NCBI RefSeq assembly: GCF_003952185.1
Contig: NZ_RXFS01000016.1
Span: forward strand, 51,735-115,734
Length of the DNA stretch: 64,000 nucleotides
Reading direction: 5' to 3'
DNA from: Variovorax sp. 679
GTDB taxonomy: Bacteria; Pseudomonadota; Gammaproteobacteria; Burkholderiales; Burkholderiaceae_C
In this document: positions 27,076 to 34,163 of the stretch, piece after piece
Layout: every line of letters starts with the position of its first letter
Numbering within the stretch: the stretch's first letter is position 1
The notes under the pieces: generated by a model
Database searches by the model: none
What the model saw: the letters and a program-made list of their open reading frames with translations, nothing else
What the model was told of the DNA's origin: nothing
Translations under genes and position numbers: made by a program

Positions 27076-28269
27076 TCAGACCTTCGGGAAGGGGTTGGGC
27101 TCGACGAGCTGGGGCGATTCCCACACGATGTCGAACTGGCCGTCGGGCCGCGCGCGGCCCACGCGCACCTTTTTCCACACATGGTGGTTGGTGGCGTGTA
27201 TGCGCACCGTGCCTTCGGGCGCCTCGATCTCGACGCCCGCGGCGGCCGCCGTGACCTTGTCGACGTCGAAGGACTTGGCCTTCTCCACCGCCAGCTTCCA
27301 GAGGTACACGCTGTTGTAGGCCACTTCCATCGGGTCGCCGATCACGCGGTCCTGCCCATACTTCGCCTTGAAGGCCTTCACGAACTTCTCGTTGGCCGGC
27401 GACTTGATGCTCTGGAAGTAGCCCATGCAGGCGTAGTAGCCCGCGGCGTTGTCCTTGCCGATGCCGTCGATCTCGTTTTCCGACACCACGGTGGACAGCA
27501 GCACCTGCTTGGCGCCGTCGAGGCCCGCCGCGCGCAGCTGCTTGTAGAAGGCCACGTTGGAGCCGCCCACCACGGTGCTGTAGATGCAGTCGGGCTTTGC
27601 GGCCTTGATCTTGTTGATGATCGAGGAGAACTCGGTGTGCCCCAGCGGCGCGTACTCTTCGCCGAGCACCTTGCCGCCGGCCTTGGCGATGGCCGGCTTG
27701 GCGATCTTGTTGCAGGTGCGCGGGTAGATGTAGTCCGAGCCCACGAGGAAGAAGCTCTTGCCCTTCTCGCGCGCCATCCACTCGACCGCCGCGATCACCG
27801 ACTGAGTGGCTTCCTGCGAGGGGTAGAACACGCGCTTGTCCTGCTCCTGGCCTTCGTAGTAGGTCGGATAGAACAGCAGGCCCTTGGCCTGGTTGAGCAC
27901 TGGCAGCAGCGCCTTGCGCGAGGCCGAGGTGTAGCAGCCGATGATGGCCGCGACCTTGTCGCGCTCAAGCAGCTTGCGGGCCTTCTCGGCGAACACCGGG
28001 TTCTCGCTCGCGCCGTCTTCCACCACGGCTTCGATCTTCCTGCCCATCACGCCGCCGGCCGCGTTGATCTCCTCGATGGCGAGCTTCTCGGCGTCGACCA
28101 GCGAGGCCTCGGCGATGGCGATGGTGCCCGAGAGCGAATGCAGCAGGCCCAGCTTTACGGGGCCGCTGTCCTGCGCCGAGGCGATGCCGGCCACGCCGCC
28201 CGCGGCGCCCAGCACGATCATCGAGCCGCCGGTCTTCACGATCTGGCGGCGGTTGAAAACGTTCGTCAT
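27076..28269 (-). CDS. urtA: urea/short-chain amide ABC transporter receptor UrtA
   Basis: A 397-residue periplasmic receptor, exported by a Tat-type leader (FNRRQIVK, cleavage near ASAQ). The mature part begins VKLGLLHSLSGTIAIAEASL and contains GCYTSASRKALLPVLN, LFYPTYYEG and VGSDYIYPRTCNKI, hallmarks of UrtA and FmdD receptors. The start at 28269 is set by an AAAGGAATT ribosome-binding site. Because the operon carries amidase and AmiC/AmiR but no urease, a short-chain amide such as formamide or acetamide is a likelier cargo than urea (inference). Confidence 0.94.
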   Translation of the reverse strand: MTNVFNRRQIVKTGGSMIVLGAAGGVAGIASAQDSGPVKLGLLHSLSGTIAIAEASLVDAEKLAIEEINAAGGVMGRKIEAVVEDGASENPVFAEKARKLLERDKVAAIIGCYTSASRKALLPVLNQAKGLLFYPTYYEGQEQDKRVFYPSQEATQSVIAAVEWMAREKGKSFFLVGSDYIYPRTCNKIAKPAIAKAGGKVLGEEYAPLGHTEFSSIINKIKAAKPDCIYSTVVGGSNVAFYKQLRAAGLDGAKQVLLSTVVSENEIDGIGKDNAAGYYACMGYFQSIKSPANEKFVKAFKAKYGQDRVIGDPMEVAYNSVYLWKLAVEKAKSFDVDKVTAAAAGVEIEAPEGTVRIHATNHHVWKKVRVGRARPDGQFDIVWESPQLVEPNPFPKV

Positions 28270-28410
28270 GTCAAATTCCTTTGTGTTTGTGCGAGTCATC
28301 AGGAAGATCCGACCTTCGGAACCGCGCGTTGGGTGTCTCCTCCCGCGGCGCGGCCCTGCAAACGAGCGTTCGGCTGCCAGTGCGGTTTTCTCCGGGCAAG
28401 GCTCCGCCAC

Positions 28411-28427
28411 CGGATGCGGCGCATCCG
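28411..28427 (-). other. GC-rich hairpin in the urtA leader
   Basis: A perfect inverted repeat with 7-base arms (CGGATGC and GCATCCG) around a three-base loop, lying between the leader terminator and the urtA start. No U-tract follows, so it is not a terminator. It may stabilise the 5' end or be incidental. Confidence 0.4.
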
Positions 28428-28458
28428 TTTCGAAAAAGCACTCTTGCGGCCGAGAAAA

Positions 28459-28502
28459 CAAAAAAGCCCGAACCGGTGGTGAAACCGATTCGGGCTTTGT
28501 TG
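28459..28502 (-). terminator. intrinsic terminator in the urtA leader (attenuator)
   Basis: On the minus strand a 15-base stem runs AAAGCCCGAATCGGT, six-base loop, ACCGGTTCGGGCTTT with one U-G wobble, then a run of T (TTTTTT) and TTTT again. It is about 190 bases upstream of the urtA ATG on the same strand, so it would stop transcription before the operon unless prevented. Confidence 0.85.
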
Positions 28503-28532
28503 CCCGACGCCTCGCTGGCAGCACTGGCAGCG
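28490..28532 (-). promoter_or_regulatory. ANTAR-type dual hairpin antitermination element
   Basis: Read on the minus strand, hairpin 1 (28532-28513) is CGCTG-C-C around hexaloop AGTGCT, then G-C-CAGCG; the stem has one C-C mismatch, and the loop has A at position 1 and G at position 4, the known ANTAR loop consensus. Five bases later hairpin 2 (28507-28490) is TCGGGC around hexaloop AACAAA, then GCCCGA. Its right arm is the left arm of the terminator stem, so the two are mutually exclusive. Loop 2 has A1 but A instead of G at position 4. The operon's own AmiR is the expected binder. Confidence 0.72.
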
Positions 28533-28602
28533 GGTGTCGTATGACTGGTAACGATTGCTCGTTGGGGCGGATTCTTCTCAACTCACCCCGGCATGAACAT
28601 AC

Positions 28603-28628
28603 GCTTTTTCGCTAATTGGCGAAAAAGC
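28603..28628. repeat. perfect 10-base inverted repeat upstream of the urt leader
   Basis: Arms GCTTTTTCGC and GCGAAAAAGC flank the six-base spacer TAATTG. It lies 20 bases after the stop of the gene at 28649-29143 and about 70 bases upstream of the ANTAR hairpins. No U-tract follows on either strand, so it is a poor terminator. A protein-binding operator for the urt-ami promoter, or a 3'-end processing hairpin, is possible. Confidence 0.5.
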
Positions 28629-28648
28629 GATTCATGTGTTATTCGCGC

Positions 28649-29143
28649 TCAGCGCGGGCGCGCGTAGCCCGACTCGATCCATGCGCTGGCGCTTGCGGCC
28701 GTGAGCCTGAAGGCAGGCGACACGTTCACGCTGGCGAGTTCGGAGTCGTCCGCGTCGTCGTACGCCGTGAGCGTGGCCGAGGGGTTGTCCTCGTCGGGCA
28801 CGATGGCCAGCGCCACGCGCACGCGCCGGTCGTCGCGCGCGGTGACGGTCACGCTCTTGTTGAGCGTGGCGTGCAGCTGCTGCTCGTGGCGGCGGATGAC
28901 TTCGGCGGCGGTCTTCACCAGCGTGGAGAAGGCGGGGCCGTCCAGCGGCTTGGGGTTCTTCTTGTCGCGGCCCATGGTCCAGGGGCCGATCAGGGCGGGC
29001 TCGGGATCGCCGTGGCGGGTCATCTCGACGGCCCAGCCGTCGTCTTCCTGGTTCTTGATGATGCGGGCGGTCCAGCGGTCGTCGCGCCAGAGGCGGTCTT
29101 CCTGCAGGGGTAGGGTGTCGGAGTCTGTCGTGTGTTCGGTCAT
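28649..29143 (-). CDS. conserved hypothetical protein, 164 residues
   Basis: Not recognised. It is acidic and polar with no signal peptide or membrane segment. Features are an N-terminal Asp/Glu/Thr-rich stretch, WTARIIKNQEDDGWAVEMTRHGDPEPALIGPWTMGRDKKNPKPLD (beta-rich, many charged residues), and a helix VKTAAEVIRRHEQQLHATL. A small alpha/beta cytoplasmic fold is likely. It is translationally coupled to the LysR gene upstream by a four-base overlap (ATGA), so it is co-expressed with that regulator. Confidence 0.75.
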   Translation of the reverse strand: MTEHTTDSDTLPLQEDRLWRDDRWTARIIKNQEDDGWAVEMTRHGDPEPALIGPWTMGRDKKNPKPLDGPAFSTLVKTAAEVIRRHEQQLHATLNKSVTVTARDDRRVRVALAIVPDEDNPSATLTAYDDADDSELASVNVSPAFRLTAASASAWIESGYARPR

Positions 29144-30078
29144 TCGGTCGCTATCGTTCTGGCACGGAGCATTTTCGCCCCGGTCCCGGCCCCGCCGATG
29201 TAGCGCGCGAGGCCCTCGGCCAGCGCGTCGAAGGTGGCACGGCAGCGCGGGCTGCCGCGCAGGTCTTCGTGCATCGTGACCCAGGTGTCGAGCTTCAGCG
29301 AGAAGCCGCGCGGCACCAGCCGCACCAGCGCGGGGTTGGAGGCGGCCAGCGCCACCTGGCAGATGCCGATGCCGGCGCCGGCGCGGATCAGCGCGAGCTG
29401 CGTGAGGTCGCTGTCGGTGCGCAGCGAAAAAGTGTCGCGCGTGAAGCCCTTGAGCGACTTGCCCGCGTCGCGCACGAAGGCCGTGGGCTGGTCGTAGCCG
29501 ATCAGCGAATGCGCGGCGAGTTCTTCGAGCCTGCGCGGCGTGCCGTGGCGGGCGAGGTAGTCGCGATGCGCATGGAAGCCCAGCTCGATGTTGCCGATGC
29601 GGCGCGCCACCAGCTGCTCCTGCCTGGGGCGCACCATGCGCACGGCGATGTCGGCCTCGCGCCGCAGCAGGTCCTGCACGCGGTTGGTCGACACCAGTTC
29701 GACCTTCAGCGCCGGGTGCGTCTCGCGCAGCCTCGCGACGATGGGCGGCAGCACCTCCGCGCAGACCACCTCGCTGGCCGACACGCGCACCACGCCGCGC
29801 ACGCCTTCGCCCTGGCTGCTGGCGGCGCGCTCCAGCGAGGCCGCGGTGCTCTCCATGGCCTCGGCATGCGTGCGCAGCGCCAGCGCCACCTCGGTGGGCA
29901 GCAGCCCCGTCTGCGAACGCGTGAAGAGCACCGTGCCCAGTGCGTCCTCGAGCGCCGCCACGTGGCGCCCGGCCGTGGGCTGGGTGATGCCGAGGGCGCG
30001 CGCGGCGCCCGAGAGCGAGCCCTCGCGCAGCACGCCGAGGAAGGTGCGGTATAGCTCCCAGCCGATGTTCGAAGTCAT
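29140..30078 (-). CDS. LysR-type transcriptional regulator
   Basis: A 312-residue regulator. The helix-turn-helix is WELYRTFLGVLREGSLSGAARALGITQPTAGRHVAALE, followed by VRGVVRVSASEVVCAEVLPPIVARL and a C-terminal effector domain. The ATG at 30078 gives a normal LysR N-terminus (MTSNIGWELYRTF). Starts at 30150 or 30156 would add about 25 residues and intrude on the divergent gene's promoter region. A dyad overlaps the chosen start codon. Its likely target is the divergent epimerase-like gene at 30174. Confidence 0.88.
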   Translation of the reverse strand: MTSNIGWELYRTFLGVLREGSLSGAARALGITQPTAGRHVAALEDALGTVLFTRSQTGLLPTEVALALRTHAEAMESTAASLERAASSQGEGVRGVVRVSASEVVCAEVLPPIVARLRETHPALKVELVSTNRVQDLLRREADIAVRMVRPRQEQLVARRIGNIELGFHAHRDYLARHGTPRRLEELAAHSLIGYDQPTAFVRDAGKSLKGFTRDTFSLRTDSDLTQLALIRAGAGIGICQVALAASNPALVRLVPRGFSLKLDTWVTMHEDLRGSPRCRATFDALAEGLARYIGGAGTGAKMLRARTIATE

Positions 30079-30091
30079 ACATAAATGTATG
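30076..30091. promoter_or_regulatory. dyad overlapping the LysR start codon
   Basis: The 16-base sequence CATACATAAATGTATG has perfect 7-base arms (CATACAT/ATGTATG) around AA. It lies in the 95-base divergent region between the LysR gene and the epimerase-like gene and covers the LysR ATG. It fits a LysR autoregulatory site, but the location over a start codon could also be chance. Confidence 0.45.
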
Positions 30092-30173
30092 GCCGATAGA
30101 TCATGTTCGGCAATTCCATTCGAACCCGCCCGAACCCAGAATTCGTCCATCGACAACTGTTCTGGAGCATTTC

Positions 30174-31160
30174 ATGGCACGCAACGACACGGTTCTGGTT
30201 CTTGGCGCGACGGGCGGCATCGGCGGCGAAGTGGCTCGCCAGTTGCACGATGCGGGCTGGGAGGTGCGCGCACTGAAGCGCGATGCGCAGGAAGGAAAAC
30301 GCGAAGGCATCACCTGGATGGCCGGCGATGCGATGGACGCGCAGGCCGTGCGGCGGGCGGCCAAGGGCTGCTCGGTCATCGTGCATGCGGTCAATCCGCC
30401 GGGCTACCGCAACTGGTCGGAACTGGTGCTGCCGATGCTCGACAACACCATCGCTGCCGCAAAGGCCGAGGGCGCGACCGTCGTGCTGCCCGGCACGGTC
30501 TACAACTTCGGTCCCGACGCCTTCCCGCTGCTGGCCGAGGAATCGCCGCAGCGCCCACTTACCCGCAAGGGCGCGATCCGCGTCGAGATGGAAAAGCGCC
30601 TCGAGGAAGCCAGCCGCCAGGGCGCGCGGGTGCTGATCGTGCGTGCCGGCGATTTCTTCGGCCCGAAGGCGGGCAACAACTGGTTCTCGCAAGGGCTGGT
30701 GAAGGCGGGGCAGCCGGTCAAGGCCGTGAGCTATCCCGGCAGTGCGGGCGTGGGCCACCAGTGGTCGTACCTGCCCGACGTGGCGCGCACCATGGTCGAG
30801 CTGCTGGCGCGGCGCGACCGGCTCGAGCCCTTCGCGCGCTTCCACATGGCCGGCCACTGGGACGCCGACGGCACGCGCATGAGCGACGCCATCCGCAAGG
30901 CGGTGGCGCGCCGTACCGGCAACAGGGTCGGCGTGTCGGCCTTTCCGTGGTGGCTGCTGACGCTGGCCTCGCCCTTCGTCGTCACCTTCCGCGAAATGCG
31001 CGAGATGCGCTACCTGTGGCGCACGCCCGTGGGCATGGACAACGCGAAGCTGGTCGCCTTTCTCGGCCGCGAGCCGCACACGCCGCTCGACGAGGCGGTG
31101 GAAGCGGCGCTCGACGGCGTGGGCTGCCTGGCGACGGCGCCGGTGGCGGCCGCAGCCTGA
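30174..31160 (+). CDS. NAD(P)-binding epimerase/NmrA-like protein
   Basis: A 328-residue Rossmann-fold protein of the atypical/extended SDR type. The nucleotide motif is VLVLGATGGIGGEVARQL near the N-terminus, followed by VIVHAVNPPGYRNWSELVLPM, PGTVYNFGP, then the segments LTRKGAIRVEMEKRLEEA and VRAGDFFGPKAGNNWF. The canonical Tyr-x-x-x-Lys is replaced by a Lys-Gly stretch, as in NmrA-like sensors and isomerase-like members. It is divergent from the LysR gene at 29140 and is probably its target. The substrate is unknown. Confidence 0.85.
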   Translation: MARNDTVLVLGATGGIGGEVARQLHDAGWEVRALKRDAQEGKREGITWMAGDAMDAQAVRRAAKGCSVIVHAVNPPGYRNWSELVLPMLDNTIAAAKAEGATVVLPGTVYNFGPDAFPLLAEESPQRPLTRKGAIRVEMEKRLEEASRQGARVLIVRAGDFFGPKAGNNWFSQGLVKAGQPVKAVSYPGSAGVGHQWSYLPDVARTMVELLARRDRLEPFARFHMAGHWDADGTRMSDAIRKAVARRTGNRVGVSAFPWWLLTLASPFVVTFREMREMRYLWRTPVGMDNAKLVAFLGREPHTPLDEAVEAALDGVGCLATAPVAAAA

Positions 31161-31170
31161 GCGGTGCCGC

Positions 31171-32115
31171 TCAGAAGACCGACAGCCCCGTGCGCGTCAC
31201 GAACAGCTCCAGCGCCTTCATGCCCAGCAGCGAATTGCCGGTGGCGTCGAGCGCGGGCGACCAGACGCACAGCGTGAGCTTGTCGGGCACCACCGCCACG
31301 ATGCCGCCGCCCACGCCGCTCTTGCAGGGCAGGCCGATCGAGAAGGCCACGTCGCCCGCCGCGTCGTAGGTGCCGCAGGTCAGCATCAGCGCGTTGATGC
31401 GGCGCGTCTGCCGCTCGCCGGTGATCTCGGGCTCGCCGTCGATCGGATGCGCTCCGTCGCGGCACAGAAAGGCGGCGGCGCGCGCGAGCTGGCGGCAGCT
31501 CATGCGCAGTGCGCACTGGTGGAAGTAGGTGTCGAGCACGGTCGAGACGTCGTTGTCGATCTTGCCGAAGCTCTTCATGAAATTGGCCAGCGCGACGTTG
31601 CGAAAGCCCGTGTCGGCCTCCGATTGCGCCACTTCGTCGTCGAAGGCGATGGGCTCGCCGCACAGGTTCGACATGAGCGCGAGGATGTCTGCCTTGGCGC
31701 TACCGCCGCCGGCCTTCGCCTGGCTCACCAGCCGGTCGGCCACCGCGATGGCGCCGGCATTGATGAACGGGTTGCGCGGCTTGCCCTGTTCGTTCTCCAG
31801 CTGCACCAGCGAGTTGAACGGGTTGCCCGAAGGCTCGCGGCCGATGCGCTCCCACAGCGCGTCGCCCATGCGCTGCATGGCGAGCGTGAGCGTGAAGAGC
31901 TTCGACACGCTCTGGATGGAGAAGGGCGTCTCGAAGTCGCCCGCGCCGGCTTCCTCGCCGTCGCAGGTGCGCAGCGCGATGCCGAACTGCCGCGCGTCGA
32001 CGCGCGCGAGCGCCGGGATGTAGCTGGCCACGGTGCCGCCCTGGCCGAGCTGCGGCCGCAGGGTGGCGACGATCTCGTCGAGGACGGGCTGGAATTTGCT
32101 GGTCTTGCTGCTCAT
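31171..32115 (-). CDS. glsA: glutaminase
   Basis: A 314-residue serine-dependent glutaminase that converts L-glutamine to glutamate and ammonia. The beta-lactamase-like fold shows FSIQSVSKLF (catalytic Ser69-x-x-Lys72), EPSGNPFNSL, PFINAGAIA and GLPCKSGVGGGI, all diagnostic. Length and start (MSSKTSKFQ) are normal. The downstream EamA exporter overlaps the other end: the EamA stop overlaps this ATG by four bases, so the two are co-transcribed with EamA first. Confidence 0.95.
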   Translation of the reverse strand: MSSKTSKFQPVLDEIVATLRPQLGQGGTVASYIPALARVDARQFGIALRTCDGEEAGAGDFETPFSIQSVSKLFTLTLAMQRMGDALWERIGREPSGNPFNSLVQLENEQGKPRNPFINAGAIAVADRLVSQAKAGGGSAKADILALMSNLCGEPIAFDDEVAQSEADTGFRNVALANFMKSFGKIDNDVSTVLDTYFHQCALRMSCRQLARAAAFLCRDGAHPIDGEPEITGERQTRRINALMLTCGTYDAAGDVAFSIGLPCKSGVGGGIVAVVPDKLTLCVWSPALDATGNSLLGMKALELFVTRTGLSVF

Positions 32116-33020
32116 GCGGTGCGTTGTACCGCAGGCCGCCGGTTCACGAGCACGATGCCCAGCGCCACGCCGATGAGCGCCACGATCAGCTGCGCCGTGA
32201 GCGGCTCCTTCAGCAGCGCCACGCCGAACACCAGCGCGAACAGCGGCGTGAGGAAGGTGAAGGACGACATCTGCGTGGCCGGGTAGTGCCGCAGCAGCCA
32301 CATCCACGCGAGGTAGCTGGCGAAGGCGCCGACCACCGTCTGCAGGCCGATGGAAGTCCAGGCCCACGCGGAATACGAGAAGCCCCAGTGCTCACCGAGC
32401 GCCAGCGACAGCACCGGGCACATCGCCGCAGTCACCGCCACCTGATAGAAGAGCGTCTTCTCCGCGCTGGCCGTGGCCAGGCGCGTGGTGCGCAGCGTGA
32501 GCGTGGTCAGGCCCCAGAGCATGCCGGCCGCCAGCGCCATGCCGTCGCCGATGAGCTGCGACGAGCTCATGTGGGCGAAGCCCTCGCTGAAGGCCAGCAC
32601 CACGCCTGAGAACGCGATGAAGAGCCCCAGCCACTGGAAGCCGCGCAGCCGCTCGGCCGGCACCCAGCGCGGCAGCAGCAGCGACACCCAGAAGGGCGCG
32701 GTGTAGAGGAACACCGTGAGCCGCGAGGCGCTGGTGTGCTGCAGCCCCAGGTAGATGCCGGCGAATTCGCCCGAGAACAGCAGGCCGGCCAGCAGCCCGG
32801 GCCACAGAGTGCCGTCGCGCTCGAACAGCGGCACGCGCCGCCACACGCACCACAGCCACAGCAGCGCGGTAGCGCCGATCATGCGGATCGAGGCCTGCCA
32901 CATCGGCGGCACCTCGGCCACGGTGGTCTTGATGAGGATCTGCTGCAGGCCCCAGAAGGCGCAGCAGGCGATGAGCAGGCCGATGGCGAGGCTGTCGAGG
33001 TGGGTCTTGCGCTGGATCAT
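32112..33020 (-). CDS. EamA/DMT family transporter
   Basis: A 302-residue membrane protein with ten hydrophobic segments arranged as two EamA repeats of five helices. The first repeat opens with LLIACCAFWGLQQILIKTTVAEVPP, and the second contains GMLWGLTTLTLRT. Proteins of this family export or exchange small metabolites and amino acids. It is co-transcribed with glutaminase, so glutamine or a related compound might be its cargo. This is inference from coupling only. Confidence 0.88.
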   Translation of the reverse strand: MIQRKTHLDSLAIGLLIACCAFWGLQQILIKTTVAEVPPMWQASIRMIGATALLWLWCVWRRVPLFERDGTLWPGLLAGLLFSGEFAGIYLGLQHTSASRLTVFLYTAPFWVSLLLPRWVPAERLRGFQWLGLFIAFSGVVLAFSEGFAHMSSSQLIGDGMALAAGMLWGLTTLTLRTTRLATASAEKTLFYQVAVTAAMCPVLSLALGEHWGFSYSAWAWTSIGLQTVVGAFASYLAWMWLLRHYPATQMSSFTFLTPLFALVFGVALLKEPLTAQLIVALIGVALGIVLVNRRPAVQRTA

Positions 33021-33096
33021 TCGGGGCAGTCGATGGCGGCGGATGGCCGCTCAATTCATCCGATGATCGTATCGCGCTGGCAAATTCCGCGCGGGC

Positions 33097-34050
33097 TCAC
33101 TGGGCAAAGGCGTCCAGCGCGGGCAGCGGCGCCTGCCGCTCGAAGCGCTGGCCGATGGCCTGCAGCGCGGCCTCCAGGAACTGCAGGAACATGCCCATGG
33201 CCACCGTGGTCGTCTGGCCCGAGCGCTGGTAGAGGCAGCTGAAAGAGCGGGCACCGGCGTCGGCCAGTCCGGTCCACACCAGCGTGCCGCGCTCCACGTC
33301 CTCGGCCACGTTCTCGGGAATGAGGAAGCCGATGCCGGTGCCGCCGGCCACCAGCCGCCGTACCATCGCGACAGAGCTGGTCTCAACCAGCGGGCGCACC
33401 TTGCGGTGCTCGCGGTGGTCGATCTGGTCGACCATGGCGCGCAGCTCGGTGTCGGGCGTCATGAGGATCAGCGGGTGGTCCAGGCAGTCGCGCAGCCGCG
33501 GCAGCTTGCCGAGCGCCGCCAGTGGATGGCCCGGCGGCGTGACCAGCCCCAGGTGCTGCGGGAACGCGCGGATCTCCTCCACGCCGGGCGGCGGCTTGCG
33601 GCGCAGGCAGAAGCCGATGTCCGATTCGCCGTTGGCCACCCACTTCAGGATGTTCTCGCCACTGCCCGAGCGCACGCCGTAGGTCACGCCGGGGTAGTTC
33701 CTCATGGCCGTCTCGATGACCTCGGGCACCAGCTGCTCGGCCGACGAATGCGGCACCGCCACGTTGATGTGCCCCCGCCGCAGCGAGCGCAGGTCTTCCA
33801 CCTGGGCCAGCGCGTTGTCGAAGTCGCGCTGCCCGCGCCGCACGGCCGCCACCATGATCTCGCCCGCGGTGGTCAGCTGCATGCCGCGCGGCAGCCGGTC
33901 GAACAGCGGCGTGCCCACCTGCTCCTCGAGGTTGAGCACCTGCTGGTGCACGGCGGCGGCCGTGAGGTGCAGCGCCTCGGCCGCCTTGCGCACCGAGCCG
34001 CGGCGGGCCACTTCGTCGAAACAGCGGAAGGTCTGGGAGATGGCGCGCAT
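33097..34050 (-). CDS. LysR-type transcriptional regulator
   Basis: A 317-residue LysR protein whose helix-turn-helix is MRAISQTFRCFDEVARRGSVRKAAEALHLTAAAVHQQVLNLE. The effector domain includes RRGHINVAVPHSSAEQLVPEVIE and GTGIGFLIPENVAED. The ATG at 34050 is preferred to the longer frame because it gives the standard N-terminus. It is divergent from the arylsulfotransferase-like/SsuABC-type operon beginning at 34164, with a dyad between them, so it is the probable regulator of that operon. Confidence 0.9.
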   Translation of the reverse strand: MRAISQTFRCFDEVARRGSVRKAAEALHLTAAAVHQQVLNLEEQVGTPLFDRLPRGMQLTTAGEIMVAAVRRGQRDFDNALAQVEDLRSLRRGHINVAVPHSSAEQLVPEVIETAMRNYPGVTYGVRSGSGENILKWVANGESDIGFCLRRKPPPGVEEIRAFPQHLGLVTPPGHPLAALGKLPRLRDCLDHPLILMTPDTELRAMVDQIDHREHRKVRPLVETSSVAMVRRLVAGGTGIGFLIPENVAEDVERGTLVWTGLADAGARSFSCLYQRSGQTTTVAMGMFLQFLEAALQAIGQRFERQAPLPALDAFAQ

Positions 34051-34062
34051 GGTGGCGGGAGT

Positions 34063-34079
34063 GTATGGATTTTCTATAC
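34063..34079. promoter_or_regulatory. LysR-type binding dyad upstream of the sulfotransferase-like operon
   Basis: Imperfect dyad GTATGG-ATTTT-CTATAC (one mismatch), matching the T-N11-A rule for LysR sites. It lies 13 bases from the LysR start and 84 bases before the GTG of the operon. Confidence 0.5.
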
Positions 34080-34163
34080 GCGCCGTACGAAACAAACAGA
34101 TTTTCCTGACGGGCGATGCGGCCTAGATTCGCACCTTCCTTCCATCTCCCGAGGTTCGTTTCC

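Larger units (their letters stand above)
28270..28648. other. long untranslated leader upstream of urtA
   Basis: About 380 bases without a gene. From right to left, the direction of urtA transcription, it contains: an inverted repeat at 28603-28628, a hexaloop hairpin (28513-28532), an antiterminator hairpin overlapping an intrinsic terminator (28459-28507), a GC-rich hairpin at 28411-28427 (CGGATGC/GCATCCG arms around GGC) and finally the urtA ribosome-binding site. No convincing sigma-70 or sigma-54 promoter could be picked out by eye between 28533 and 28640. Confidence 0.7.

Noticed and set aside
28603..28628. Intrinsic terminator
   Set aside because: The stem is good but no U-run follows on either strand.
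28533..28640. Sigma-54 promoter for the urt-ami operon
   Set aside because: No GG-N10-GC pattern with the expected TGGC/TTGC context could be found on the minus strand.
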